A stretch of DNA of 7,138 nucleotides from contig NZ_QFPF01000123.1 of NCBI RefSeq assembly GCF_003248605.1, positions 1 through 7,138 of the forward strand, written 5' to 3'. Under the pieces are notes generated by a model. It was not told where the DNA came from, searched no databases, and saw only the letters and a list, made by a program, of their open reading frames with translations. Position numbers and translations under genes: made by a program. This DNA is from Microbacterium sp. (GTDB lineage Bacteria; Actinomycetota; Actinomycetes; Actinomycetales; Microbacteriaceae). This document shows, piece after piece, positions 1 through 6,672 of the stretch. Position 1 is the stretch's first letter. Every line of letters begins with the position of its first letter.

Positions 1-2
1 TC

Positions 3-725
3 ATCGAGTCGCTGCGCGCACTCATCGCGGTGGACGGCGACTGGGTGCCCTCGGGCTCCGACCAGAGCCTGTACCTCCGGCCGTTCATGTTCGCGAAAGA
101 GGCGTTCCTCGGCGTACGTCCCGCGCACAAGGTCGCGTACTACGTCATCGCCTCGCCCGCCGGCGCCTACTTCAAGGGCGGCGTGCAGCCGGTGTCGATC
201 TGGCTGAGCGAGGACTACGCCCGAGCCGGCAAGGGCGGCACGGGGGCGGCCAAGACCGGCGGCAACTACGCCGCTTCGCTGCTGCCGCAGTCCGAGGCCT
301 ACGAGAACGAGTGCGACCAGGTGGTGTTCCTCGACGCCGACGGCAATGTGGAGGAGCTCGGCGGCATGAACGTCGTCTTCGTCTACAAGGACGGCACTCT
401 GGTGACCCCCGAGTCGCCGTCGATCCTCGAGGGGATCACGCGCGATTCGATCCTGCAGCTCGCCCGCGACCGCGGGCACAGGGTCGAGGGGCGCGCGGTG
501 TCGCTCGGCGAGTGGCGCGAGGGAGTCGCCTCGGGCGACATCGTCGAGGTGTTCGCCTGCGGTACGGCCGCCGTGGTCACCCCGATCGGTCTGCTCAAGG
601 GCAAGGACTTCTTCGACGAGCAGCCCACGGGCGACCTCGCCCTGTCGTTGCGCGAAGAGCTCACGGACATCCAGTACGGGCGCCGTGAGGACACCCACAA
701 CTGGCTGCTGCGCCTCGACGCCTGA
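3..725 (+). CDS. ilvE: Branched-chain amino acid aminotransferase, C-terminal part (5' truncated by window)
   Basis: This PLP enzyme (fold type IV) interconverts leucine, isoleucine and valine with their 2-oxo acids using glutamate/2-oxoglutarate. It acts in the cytoplasm as the last step of branched-chain amino acid synthesis. The frame is open from position 3, giving about 240 visible residues of a family usually near 360-370, so the true start lies upstream. The GTG at 30 is an internal valine, not a start. Diagnostic stretches are SLYLRPFMFA, the PLP-lysine segment AAKTGGNYAASLLPQ (lysine codon 252-254), and ELGGMN (codons 354-371), which contributes to the cofactor and substrate site. 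The C-terminal part FACGTAAVVTPIG and the end HNWLLRLDA are typical of the family. The stop is TGA at 723-725 and the next gene begins 21 bp later. I see no defect. Assignment to IlvE rather than a D-amino acid transaminase or ADC lyase rests on the TGGNY context and overall resemblance. Confidence 0.96.
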   Translation: MESLRALIAVDGDWVPSGSDQSLYLRPFMFAKEAFLGVRPAHKVAYYVIASPAGAYFKGGVQPVSIWLSEDYARAGKGGTGAAKTGGNYAASLLPQSEAYENECDQVVFLDADGNVEELGGMNVVFVYKDGTLVTPESPSILEGITRDSILQLARDRGHRVEGRAVSLGEWREGVASGDIVEVFACGTAAVVTPIGLLKGKDFFDEQPTGDLALSLREELTDIQYGRREDTHNWLLRLDA

Positions 726-734
726 CCGGCGCCG

Positions 735-746
735 TAGGGTGAACGG

Positions 747-747
<1 letters not shown>
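735..747 (+). promoter_or_regulatory. Probable -10 box (TAGGGT) for leaderless transcription of the FAH-family gene
   Basis: TAGGGT at 735-740 fits the actinobacterial TANNNT -10 consensus. Its last base is 7 bp from the G of the GTG start at 747, which is the usual distance to a transcription start. The transcript would then begin at or next to the start codon. No good Shine-Dalgarno precedes the GTG; the only purine run is AGGG inside the box itself. No convincing -35 is visible in the end of ilvE. An internal promoter with leaderless start is an inference; read-through from ilvE is also possible. Confidence 0.5.
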
Positions 748-1510
<763 letters not shown>

Positions 1511-1511
<1 letters not shown>

Positions 1512-1537
1512 TGCGCCCCGTCGGCGTCGCGCGATGA
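1511..1537 (+). other. Eight-codon mini-ORF bridging the FAH gene and the MFS gene
   Basis: The ATG at 1511-1513 shares its A with the TGA stop of the FAH gene (TGATG). The frame encodes MRPVGVAR and stops at TGA 1535-1537, which overlaps the transporter's ATG at 1534-1536 (ATGA). Ribosomes terminating on the FAH gene could reinitiate here, terminate, and reinitiate on the transporter. I see no Shine-Dalgarno before either ATG. It may be chance; a 23-bp spacer has limited room for such overlaps, but start and stop triplets are common. Confidence 0.25.
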
Positions 1538-2784
1538 CGATCGCCGCGGGCGCGCCCGCCGACATCGCGCGCATCCAGCGCCGCACGGTGCTCGTGCTCT
1601 CCGCCGGGCAGGTGCTGGGCGGACTGGCCGCGGGCACGACGATCTCGCTGGGAGCGCTCCTGGCCGCCGCAGTCTCGGGGGACGACGCGCTCTCGGGCCT
1701 TGCGACCGCCGCTCTCACGCTGGGATCCGCGGCCGTTGCCGTACCCCTCGCGGCGCTCGCGCGCCGCCGGGGCAGGCGCATCTCGCTCACCACCGGCATG
1801 CTGATGGCCCTCGCGGGCGTGTTCGTCGTGATCGGCGGGGCGGCGACGTCCCTGTTCCCGGTGCTCTTGCTGGGCTTCCTGCTGGTCGGATCCGGCACCG
1901 CGGTCAATCTGCAGTCCCGGTTCGCCGCCGCCGACCTCGCCACCGACCGCACCCGAGGCCGCGACCTCTCGCTCGTGGTCTGGGCGACGACGATCGGTGC
2001 GGTGCTCGGGCCCAACCTCGTGGGGCCCGGCGAGGCGATCGGGCGGGCTCTGGGCATGCCGACGCTCACCGGCCCCTACGTCTTCACGATCGTCGCCCAG
2101 GTCGCGGCGGTCGCGCTGTACCTCGGGATGCTGCGCCCCGATCCTCTGGTGCTCGCCGACCGCCTCGGGCGCGAGGCGCGGGGCGGGGGAGCGGCCCCCA
2201 TCGCGCACGATGATCGCCCCCGCGTCGCGCTGTTCGCCATCATCGCGATCGCGGCGAGCCACGGCGTCATGGTGGCCGTCATGGCGATGACGCCCGTGCA
2301 CCTGCAGCATCACGGCGCCTCGCTGACCGTGATCGGGCTGACGATCAGCCTGCACATCGCGGGCATGTATGCGCTCAGCCCGGTGTTCGGCATCCTCGCG
2401 GACAAGCTCGGCCGTGTGCGGGTGATCCTGCTCGGCCAGGCGATTCTGCTCGCCTCCCTCCTCGTGGCCTGGCTCGGCGCCGACGCGCCGTTCGCGGTCG
2501 GGATCGCCCTCGTGCTGCTGGGGCTCGGCTGGAGCGCCGCGACGGTCGCGGGGTCCGCGTTGCTGACCGAGGCATCCGCCGAGCGCCTGCGCACACGTCG
2601 TCAGGGCCGCAGCGACCTCATCATGAACCTCGTCGGCGGCGTCGGGGCGATCGGCGCGGGCTTCGTCCTCGGAGCGATCGGGTACGGCGGGCTGGCGGTG
2701 GTGGCGATGGCCGCCGTGCTTGTCGTCGTGGCCCTGCTGCCTCTGACGCGCCCGACCGCCCGGCCCCCGGCATCCACCCCCTGA
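1534..2784 (+). CDS. Major facilitator superfamily (MFS) transporter, 12 TM
   Basis: This 416-aa integral membrane protein is a secondary transporter of unknown substrate. About twelve hydrophobic segments can be read, roughly at residues 18-46, 53-75, 84-103, 106-124, 145-165, 181-200, 230-252, 265-288, 296-315, 318-340, 363-383 and 386-404. A polar loop at about 201-229 separates the two six-helix halves. The MFS motif-A position between TM2 and TM3 reads PLAALARRRGRRISL (71-85), and its repeat between TM8 and TM9 is GILADKLGRVRVILLG (286-301). Residues 405-416 form a Pro/Thr/Ala-rich tail. The hallmarks and length fit drug/proton antiporter-like MFS permeases, but export versus import cannot be decided. 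The ATG at 1534 lacks a Shine-Dalgarno and lies 22 bp past the FAH stop; translational coupling would explain this. No other in-frame ATG or GTG lies in the short gap upstream. The gene ends 205 bp before gltX. Confidence 0.9.
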   Translation: MTIAAGAPADIARIQRRTVLVLSAGQVLGGLAAGTTISLGALLAAAVSGDDALSGLATAALTLGSAAVAVPLAALARRRGRRISLTTGMLMALAGVFVVIGGAATSLFPVLLLGFLLVGSGTAVNLQSRFAAADLATDRTRGRDLSLVVWATTIGAVLGPNLVGPGEAIGRALGMPTLTGPYVFTIVAQVAAVALYLGMLRPDPLVLADRLGREARGGGAAPIAHDDRPRVALFAIIAIAASHGVMVAVMAMTPVHLQHHGASLTVIGLTISLHIAGMYALSPVFGILADKLGRVRVILLGQAILLASLLVAWLGADAPFAVGIALVLLGLGWSAATVAGSALLTEASAERLRTRRQGRSDLIMNLVGGVGAIGAGFVLGAIGYGGLAVVAMAAVLVVVALLPLTRPTARPPASTP

Positions 2785-2825
2785 CCGCCTCTCACCCGGC
2801 CGCCCGGCCGGCCGTGCGACTCCGG

Positions 2826-2916
2826 GCGTGCACAACTGCGGACCGGGGGCGTGACACGCCGGTGAGTGCGGCCCACCTGCGGCGTGTCGAGCGATTCTGT
2901 CCGCAGATGTGTACGC
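2826..2916. repeat. Large nested imperfect inverted repeat in the MFS-gltX spacer
   Basis: The outer arms lie at 2826-2843 (core GTGCACAACTGCGGAC) and 2899-2916 (core GTCCGCAGATGTGTAC) and pair at 16 of 18 positions. Inside them GACACGCC (2853-2860) pairs perfectly with GGCGTGTC (2881-2888), and GGTG (2861-2864) can pair with CACC (2874-2877). The left inner arm is also part of a separate perfect 6-1-6 palindrome, GGCGTG-A-CACGCC (2848-2860). No T-tract follows either arm, so it is not a standard rho-independent terminator. It could be a cruciform-forming dispersed palindrome, a transcript-end structure for the MFS gene, or a protein-binding site. Confidence 0.7.
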
Positions 2917-2974
2917 GGCTGCCGCGCGCGAGGCGGCGGGGATGCCGCGACCGGGCGGAGCGGGGCGCCACAAC

Positions 2975-2990
2975 TAGACTGAGCCCTGTA
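2975..2990 (+). promoter_or_regulatory. Probable -10 box (TAGACT) driving leaderless gltX mRNA
   Basis: TAGACT at 2975-2980 fits TANNNT and ends 10 bp before the A of the gltX ATG. Transcription would start at about 2987-2990, leaving a leader of only 0-3 nt. The sequence between box and ATG (GAGCCCTGT) has no Shine-Dalgarno, which supports a leaderless mRNA. No recognisable -35 hexamer lies 16-19 bp upstream in this very GC-rich stretch. The same hexamer TAGACT recurs before the tRNA-Gln gene. Confidence 0.65.
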
Positions 2991-4501
2991 TGTCTGAGAC
3001 CTCGTATCCCACCACGACCGCGACCGGCGCCGATGTGCGCGTGCGGTTCTGCCCCTCGCCGACGGGTCTGCCCCACGTCGGCCTCGTGCGCACGGCGCTG
3101 TTCAACTGGGCGTACGCGCGCCACCACGGCGGCGCCATGGTGTTCCGCATCGAGGACACGGATGCTGCCCGCGACAGCGAAGAGAGCTACCGCCAGCTGC
3201 TGGACGCCCTGACCTGGCTCGAGATCGACTGGGACGAGGGTGTCGAGAAGGGCGGCCCGCACGAGCCGTACCGGCAGTCGCAGCGGCACGACATCTACGC
3301 CGGCGTGCTCGAGAAACTCATCGCGGCGGGCGCCGTGTACGAGAGCTACTCCACCGCCGCCGAGATCGATGCGCGCAACGAGGCCGCCGGCCGCGCCAAG
3401 CAGCTGGGATACGACAACCACGACCGTCACCTCACCGACGAGCAGAAGGCCGCGTTCCGCGCCGAGGGGCGGGAGCCGGCCTGGCGGCTGCGTGTGCCCG
3501 ACGAGGACGTCACCTACACCGACCTGATCCGCGGCGAGGTCACCTTCCCCGCCGGGTCGTTTCCCGACTTCGTGATCGTGCGGGCCGGGGGAGTGCCGCT
3601 GTACACCTTCGTCAACCCCGTCGACGACGCGCTCATGGGTATCACGCATGTGCTGCGTGGCGAGGACCTCATGCCCTCGACGGCGCGTCAGCTGGCCCTC
3701 TACCGTGCCCTCATCGACGCCGGGGTGACGAGCTTCATCCCCCGGTTCGGGCACATGCCGCTCGTGCTCGGCGACGGCACGAAGAAGCTCTCCAAGCGCG
3801 ACCCGCGCGCAGACCTCTTCCTGCAGCGGGAGAAGGGCTTCGTTCCCGAAGGGCTGCTGAACTACCTCGCGCTCCTCGGCTGGTCGATCGCTCCCGATCG
3901 CGACGTCTTCTCGCTCCAGGAGTTCATCGCCGCGTTCGACATCGTCGACGTCAACCCGAACCCCGCCCGCTTCGACCAGAAGAAGGCGGAGTCGATCAAC
4001 GGCGATCACATCCGGATGCTGCAGCCCGCCGATTTCGCGGCGCGTATCGTGCCCTACCTGGCCGAGGCCGGGTTCATCGCCCAGCCCCCGACCGAGGCTC
4101 AGCTCGCGACGATCGCCGCCTCGGCTCCGCTCGTGCAGGAGCGCGTGCAGATGCTCGGCGAGGTTCCGGGCATGCTCGGCTTCCTCTTCGTGGACGACGT
4201 CGTCTACGACGAGGACGCGCTGCAGGGGCTTCCCGCGAACGCGGGTGAGGTGCTCGTCGCATCGGTCGGCGCGATCGAGGTCGTGCCCGATTCCGAGTTC
4301 ACGGCCGCGGCGATCCAGGCCGCCCTCGCCTCCGCGCTCGTCGACGACCTCGGCCTCAAGCCGCGAATCGCCTATGGGCCGCCGCGTGTCGCGATCACGG
4401 GCCGCCGCGTGTCGCCGCCGCTCTTCGAGTCGATGGAGCTGCTCGGCAAGGCCGAGTCGGTGCGTCGGCTCGGGGCCCTGGTCGACCACCTCGCGGGCTG
4501 A
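2990..4501 (+). CDS. gltX: Glutamyl-tRNA synthetase (GluRS)
   Basis: This 503-aa cytoplasmic class I aminoacyl-tRNA synthetase attaches glutamate to tRNA-Glu; family length is about 470-510. The Rossmann catalytic domain begins [14 protein letters not shown] (19-32), with HVGL as the HIGH signature, followed by [16 protein letters not shown] (52-67). The segment [16 protein letters not shown] (212-227) and the KMSKS loop [13 protein letters not shown] (265-277) are clear. The C-terminal half is the helical anticodon-binding region, ending [16 protein letters not shown]. At the position where some GluRS carry zinc-binding cysteines this protein has YESYST (117-122), so the zinc site is absent. 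Actinobacteria typically lack GlnRS, and their GluRS is non-discriminating: it also makes Glu-tRNA-Gln for GatCAB. That role is inferred here and fits the tRNA-Gln gene directly downstream. A long antisense frame over the same region is a GC artefact. Confidence 0.98.
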   Translation: MSETSYPTTTATGADVRVRFCPSPTGLPHVGLVRTALFNWAYARHHGGAMVFRIEDTDAARDSEESYRQLLDALTWLEIDWDEGVEKGGPHEPYRQSQRHDIYAGVLEKLIAAGAVYESYSTAAEIDARNEAAGRAKQLGYDNHDRHLTDEQKAAFRAEGREPAWRLRVPDEDVTYTDLIRGEVTFPAGSFPDFVIVRAGGVPLYTFVNPVDDALMGITHVLRGEDLMPSTARQLALYRALIDAGVTSFIPRFGHMPLVLGDGTKKLSKRDPRADLFLQREKGFVPEGLLNYLALLGWSIAPDRDVFSLQEFIAAFDIVDVNPNPARFDQKKAESINGDHIRMLQPADFAARIVPYLAEAGFIAQPPTEAQLATIAASAPLVQERVQMLGEVPGMLGFLFVDDVVYDEDALQGLPANAGEVLVASVGAIEVVPDSEFTAAAIQAALASALVDDLGLKPRIAYGPPRVAITGRRVSPPLFESMELLGKAESVRRLGALVDHLAG

Positions 4502-4517
4502 GGCGGGCCGGGTCGGT

Positions 4518-4547
4518 TTGGCCGATGCCGTGAGCATCGTCTAGACT
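4518..4547 (+). promoter_or_regulatory. Promoter of the tRNA-Gln gene, with a dyad in its spacer
   Basis: A -35-like TTGGCC (4518-4523) and a -10 TAGACT (4542-4547) are separated by 18 bp, placing the transcript start near 4554, about 26 bp before the mature tRNA. A perfect dyad, CGATGC-N5-GCATCG (4523-4539), occupies most of the spacer. It is either a regulatory site or a short hairpin at the end of the gltX mRNA. There is no terminator between gltX and the tRNA, so read-through may also supply the tRNA. Confidence 0.65.
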
Positions 4548-4579
4548 TGACCCTTGGTACGGCTTCGGTCGACACCCCA

Positions 4580-4651
4580 TGGGGTATGGTGTAATTGGCA
4601 ACACGGCGGTTTCTGGTTCCGTTGTTCTTGGTTCGAGTCCAGGTACCCCAG
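4580..4651 (+). tRNA. tRNA-Gln (anticodon CTG)
   Basis: This 72-nt cloverleaf reads glutamine CAG codons. The acceptor stem TGGGGTA (4580-4586) pairs perfectly with TACCCCA (4644-4650), followed by discriminator G4651. A U1-A72 first pair is the usual mark of bacterial tRNA-Gln. The D arm is GTGT/ACAC (4589-4592, 4601-4604). The anticodon loop TTCTGGT (4611-4617) presents CTG at 4613-4615. The T arm is CTTGG/CCAGG (4627-4631, 4639-4643) around TTCGAGT. The anticodon stem GCGGT/TCCGT has a T-T opposition at the pair next to the loop (4610/4618) and a G-T pair at its outer end. CCA is not encoded (C-A-A follows the discriminator), so a CCA-adding enzyme must complete it. In the inferred indirect pathway it is first charged with glutamate by the upstream GluRS. 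Confidence 0.96.
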
Positions 4652-4657
4652 CAAGTA

Positions 4658-4685
4658 AGACCCTCGAGATCCGGGGGTCTTTTTT
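4658..4685 (+). terminator. Rho-independent terminator after tRNA-Gln
   Basis: AGACCCTC (4658-4665) pairs with GGGGGTCT (4673-4680) as an 8-bp stem with one G-U pair and a 7-nt loop. It is followed by an uninterrupted T-run through 4685. It starts 7 nt after the tRNA and separates the gltX/tRNA unit from the fructose operon. Confidence 0.92.
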
Positions 4686-4830
4686 GTTGTCTCCTTTTCG
4701 GGTGTCGCCTCCTCCCGGCTGCGGCCGGATCCCGCGCGGTACGTCGGACGCCTTCGTTCCTGTCCGCCGACGCCGCGGGACTGGCGGTGATCGTCCGACT
4801 GATGCTCGGGCAGTCGGCCGCGCGGTCGAG
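4686..4830. other. Intergenic stretch without recognisable gene
   Basis: Between the terminator and the operator boxes of the fructose operon I see no tRNA, no convincing coding frame and no riboswitch-like structure. The tRNA-Glu gene that I recall accompanying gltX and tRNA-Gln in some other actinobacteria is not here. Confidence 0.6.
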
Positions 4831-4856
4831 TGTTGTTTTCTGTTGATCTCTGTTGT
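4831..4856 (+). promoter_or_regulatory. Three tandem TGTTG boxes, 10-bp phased: candidate FruR/DeoR operator
   Basis: TGTTGT (4831), TGTTGA (4841) and TGTTGT (4851) recur at exactly one helical turn, as TGTTGTTTTC, TGTTGATCTC and TGTTGTAACG. They stand out as a T-rich island in GC-rich DNA. DeoR-family repressors commonly bind short T-rich direct repeats, and the first downstream gene is such a regulator. Binding here would cover the promoter from -35 to -10 and repress the operon, including the regulator itself. Confidence 0.7.
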
Positions 4857-4861
4857 AACGT
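4833..4861 (+). promoter_or_regulatory. Promoter of the fruR-fruK-fruA operon
   Basis: The -35-like TTGTTT (4833-4838) and -10-like TAACGT (4856-4861) are separated by 17 bp. This predicts transcription from about 4868 with a leader of roughly 20 nt. That leader holds the Shine-Dalgarno GAGGAAGAGG (4875-4884) before the ATG at 4889. The elements overlap the TGTTG boxes. Confidence 0.65.
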
Positions 4862-4888
4862 GTGGGCAATCCTTGAGGAAGAGGCCAC

Positions 4889-5674
4889 ATGTACGCAACG
4901 GAGCGCCAGGGCGCGATCGAGCGCCAGCTGACATCACGCGGCCGGGTCTCGGTCGTCGAGCTCGCCCGTGAGTTCGGCGTCACCACCGAGACGGTGCGCC
5001 GCGACCTCGACTCCCTCGAACGTTCCGGGGCATTGCGGCGCGTGCACGGCGGCGCCGTCGCGGCGGGTCGTGCCAGCACCGTCGAGACCGCCGTGGGAGA
5101 GCGCGACATGGTGCGCAGCACCGAGAAGCAGCGCATCGCCGCCCGCGCGCTCGAGGCCCTGCCGGACGGTTTCGAAGGATCCATCTACATCGACGCCGGC
5201 ACCACGACCGCCGCCCTCGCCCGTGAGCTGGCCGCACACCTCGGCCAAGAGGGCGGGCGGGTCGAGGTGGTCACCCACTCGGTTCCGATCGCGTTCGAGC
5301 TCGGTGCGCGCGAGGACCTGCCCGTGACGATCGTCGGAGGACGCGTGCGGGGCCTCACCGCCGCCGCGGTCGGATCGAGCACCGTGCGGGCTATCGAGGG
5401 ACTTCGTCCCGACATCGCCTTCCTCGGCACGAACGGATTCTCGGCGCAGTTCGGGCTGAGTACGCCCGACCCCGAAGAGGCGGCCGTCAAGCATGCGATC
5501 GTCTCGGCCGCCCGTCGGGTGATCGTCCTCGCCGATGCCACCAAGGCCGACGACGAGTACCTCGTCCAGTTCGCGCGCATCGCCGACGTCGACGTCGTCG
5601 TCACGGACGCCCCGCTGCCGCCGTCGCTCATCGAGGCGCTCGACGCCGCCGACGTGGAGGTCTGGACCGCATGA
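4889..5674 (+). CDS. fruR: DeoR-family transcriptional regulator, probable fructose operon repressor (FruR-like)
   Basis: This 261-aa DNA-binding repressor has the usual DeoR length and layout. The N-terminal winged helix-turn-helix spans about 5-58: ERQGAIERQL, then VVELAREFGVTTETVRRDLDSLE (22-44), then the wing RVHGGAV (51-57). The C-terminal sugar-phosphate sensing domain (DeoRC) shows the phosphate-binding IDAGTTTAALA (101-111), GTNGF (180-184), STPDPEEAAVK (191-201) and DATKAD (216-221, where many members have D-S-S-K). The ATG at 4889 is supported by GAGG at 4881-4884 and by the match to the family N-terminus. The gene ends overlapping fruK by 4 bp (ATGA), so the two are co-translated. 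The effector is probably fructose-1-phosphate or fructose-1,6-bisphosphate, inferred from context; DeoR relatives sensing other sugar phosphates cannot be excluded from the protein alone. The phased TGTTG boxes in its promoter suggest autoregulation. Confidence 0.92.
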   Translation: MYATERQGAIERQLTSRGRVSVVELAREFGVTTETVRRDLDSLERSGALRRVHGGAVAAGRASTVETAVGERDMVRSTEKQRIAARALEALPDGFEGSIYIDAGTTTAALARELAAHLGQEGGRVEVVTHSVPIAFELGAREDLPVTIVGGRVRGLTAAAVGSSTVRAIEGLRPDIAFLGTNGFSAQFGLSTPDPEEAAVKHAIVSAARRVIVLADATKADDEYLVQFARIADVDVVVTDAPLPPSLIEALDAADVEVWTA

Positions 5675-6672
5675 TCGTCACCCTCACGGCCAACCCCTCC
5701 CTCGACCGCACGATCGCGCTCGAGGCGCCGCTCGCTCCGGGCGAGGTGCAGCAGGCGCTCTCGCTGCGAGAGGATGCCGGGGGCAAAGGAATCAACGTCT
5801 CGCGAGCGGTCGCGGCGGCCGGTGTCGCGACGACCGCCGTCCTGCCGCTCGCCGACGACGACCCGTACGTCGCGGCACTGCGGGCGGCGCGGATCCCGCA
5901 CCTCGCGGTGCCGATCGCGGGACACAGCCGCGCGAACATCGCCATCACCGACCCCGCGGGAACCACCACGAAGCTCAATCTGCCGGGCGCGATGCTCTCG
6001 GCGACCGACACGACCGACATCATCGCGGCGGTCGTCGATTCCTGCGCAGGTGCCCACTGGCTCGTGCTCGCGGGGTCCCTGCCTCCCGGTCCCGGTGCCG
6101 ACTTCTACGTCGACGTCATCCGCGCCGTGCGCGCGCGCTGGGGCGACCGATCGCCCCGCGTCGCGGTCGACACCTCCGGCGCGCCGCTGCGCGCCGTCGT
6201 CGAGCACGGCGCGCCCGACCTGATCAAGCCCAACGACGAGGAACTCGCCGAACTCGCCGGCGCGACCCTCGACGACGGCACGGACCTCCGCGCGCAGGTG
6301 CTGCGCATCGCCGGCGCGATCGTTCCCGCGAAGGTCGGCGCCGCCCTGGTGACCCTGGGCGCCGAGGGCGCGGTGCTCGCCACCTCCGACGGCGCGTGGG
6401 TCGGCATCCCGCCCCGCATCCGCGTCGCGAGCACCGTCGGGGCGGGCGACAGCTCGCTCGCGGGCTACCTGCTCGCCGATCTCGCGTCGGATGCGACACC
6501 CGAATCGCGTCTGCGATCGTCGATCCGCTACGGCGCGGCTGCGGCATCCCTGCCCGGCACCCAGATCCCCACACCCGACGACCTGCCCGCGGGCACCGTC
6601 GCCGTCACCCCGCTCGCCGACGCCGGCGTGCGGGCCGGAACACCACGACCAGAGGAGGTCGACCGTGTCTAA
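5671..6672 (+). CDS. fruK: 1-phosphofructokinase (PfkB family)
   Basis: This 333-aa cytoplasmic sugar kinase converts fructose-1-phosphate and ATP to fructose-1,6-bisphosphate, the step that feeds PTS-imported fructose into glycolysis. The start MIVTLTANPSLDRTI is characteristic of the FruK/LacC branch of the PfkB (ribokinase) fold. PfkB signature 1 is GGKGINVSRAVAAAG (37-51). Signature 2 is STVGAGDSSLAGYLLADL, with the anion-hole GAGD at 257-260 and D260 as catalytic base. LVLAGSLPPG and the ADLIKPNDEELAEL-like stretch (here PDLIKPNDEELAEL) are also family features. The ATG at 5671 overlaps the fruR stop (ATGA) and has GGAGG at 5656-5660. Its last 8 bp overlap the fruA start. Tagatose-6-phosphate kinase is an alternative by sequence alone, but the fructose-type EIIA next door favours FruK. 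Confidence 0.95.
   Translation: MIVTLTANPSLDRTIALEAPLAPGEVQQALSLREDAGGKGINVSRAVAAAGVATTAVLPLADDDPYVAALRAARIPHLAVPIAGHSRANIAITDPAGTTTKLNLPGAMLSATDTTDIIAAVVDSCAGAHWLVLAGSLPPGPGADFYVDVIRAVRARWGDRSPRVAVDTSGAPLRAVVEHGAPDLIKPNDEELAELAGATLDDGTDLRAQVLRIAGAIVPAKVGAALVTLGAEGAVLATSDGAWVGIPPRIRVASTVGAGDSSLAGYLLADLASDATPESRLRSSIRYGAAAASLPGTQIPTPDDLPAGTVAVTPLADAGVRAGTPRPEEVDRV

Noticed and set aside
2796..2814. CCGGCC-rich hairpin just after the MFS stop as a terminator
   Set aside because: Only about a 5-bp GC stem can be drawn, several registers are possible, and no T-run follows.
2785..2989. T-box or other riboswitch controlling gltX
   Set aside because: No T-box sequence or terminator/antiterminator pair is visible, and the promoter lies so near the ATG that gltX would have almost no leader.
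2792..4537. Long antisense frame (about 580 codons) opposite gltX
   Set aside because: It is a shadow of gltX from GC-rich codon usage: no domain, an implausible composition, and it runs across intergenic DNA and the inverted repeat.
4652..4888. A tRNA-Glu gene after tRNA-Gln
   Set aside because: I searched for a second cloverleaf (TTCGA T-loop, acceptor pairing) and found none; a terminator follows tRNA-Gln at once.
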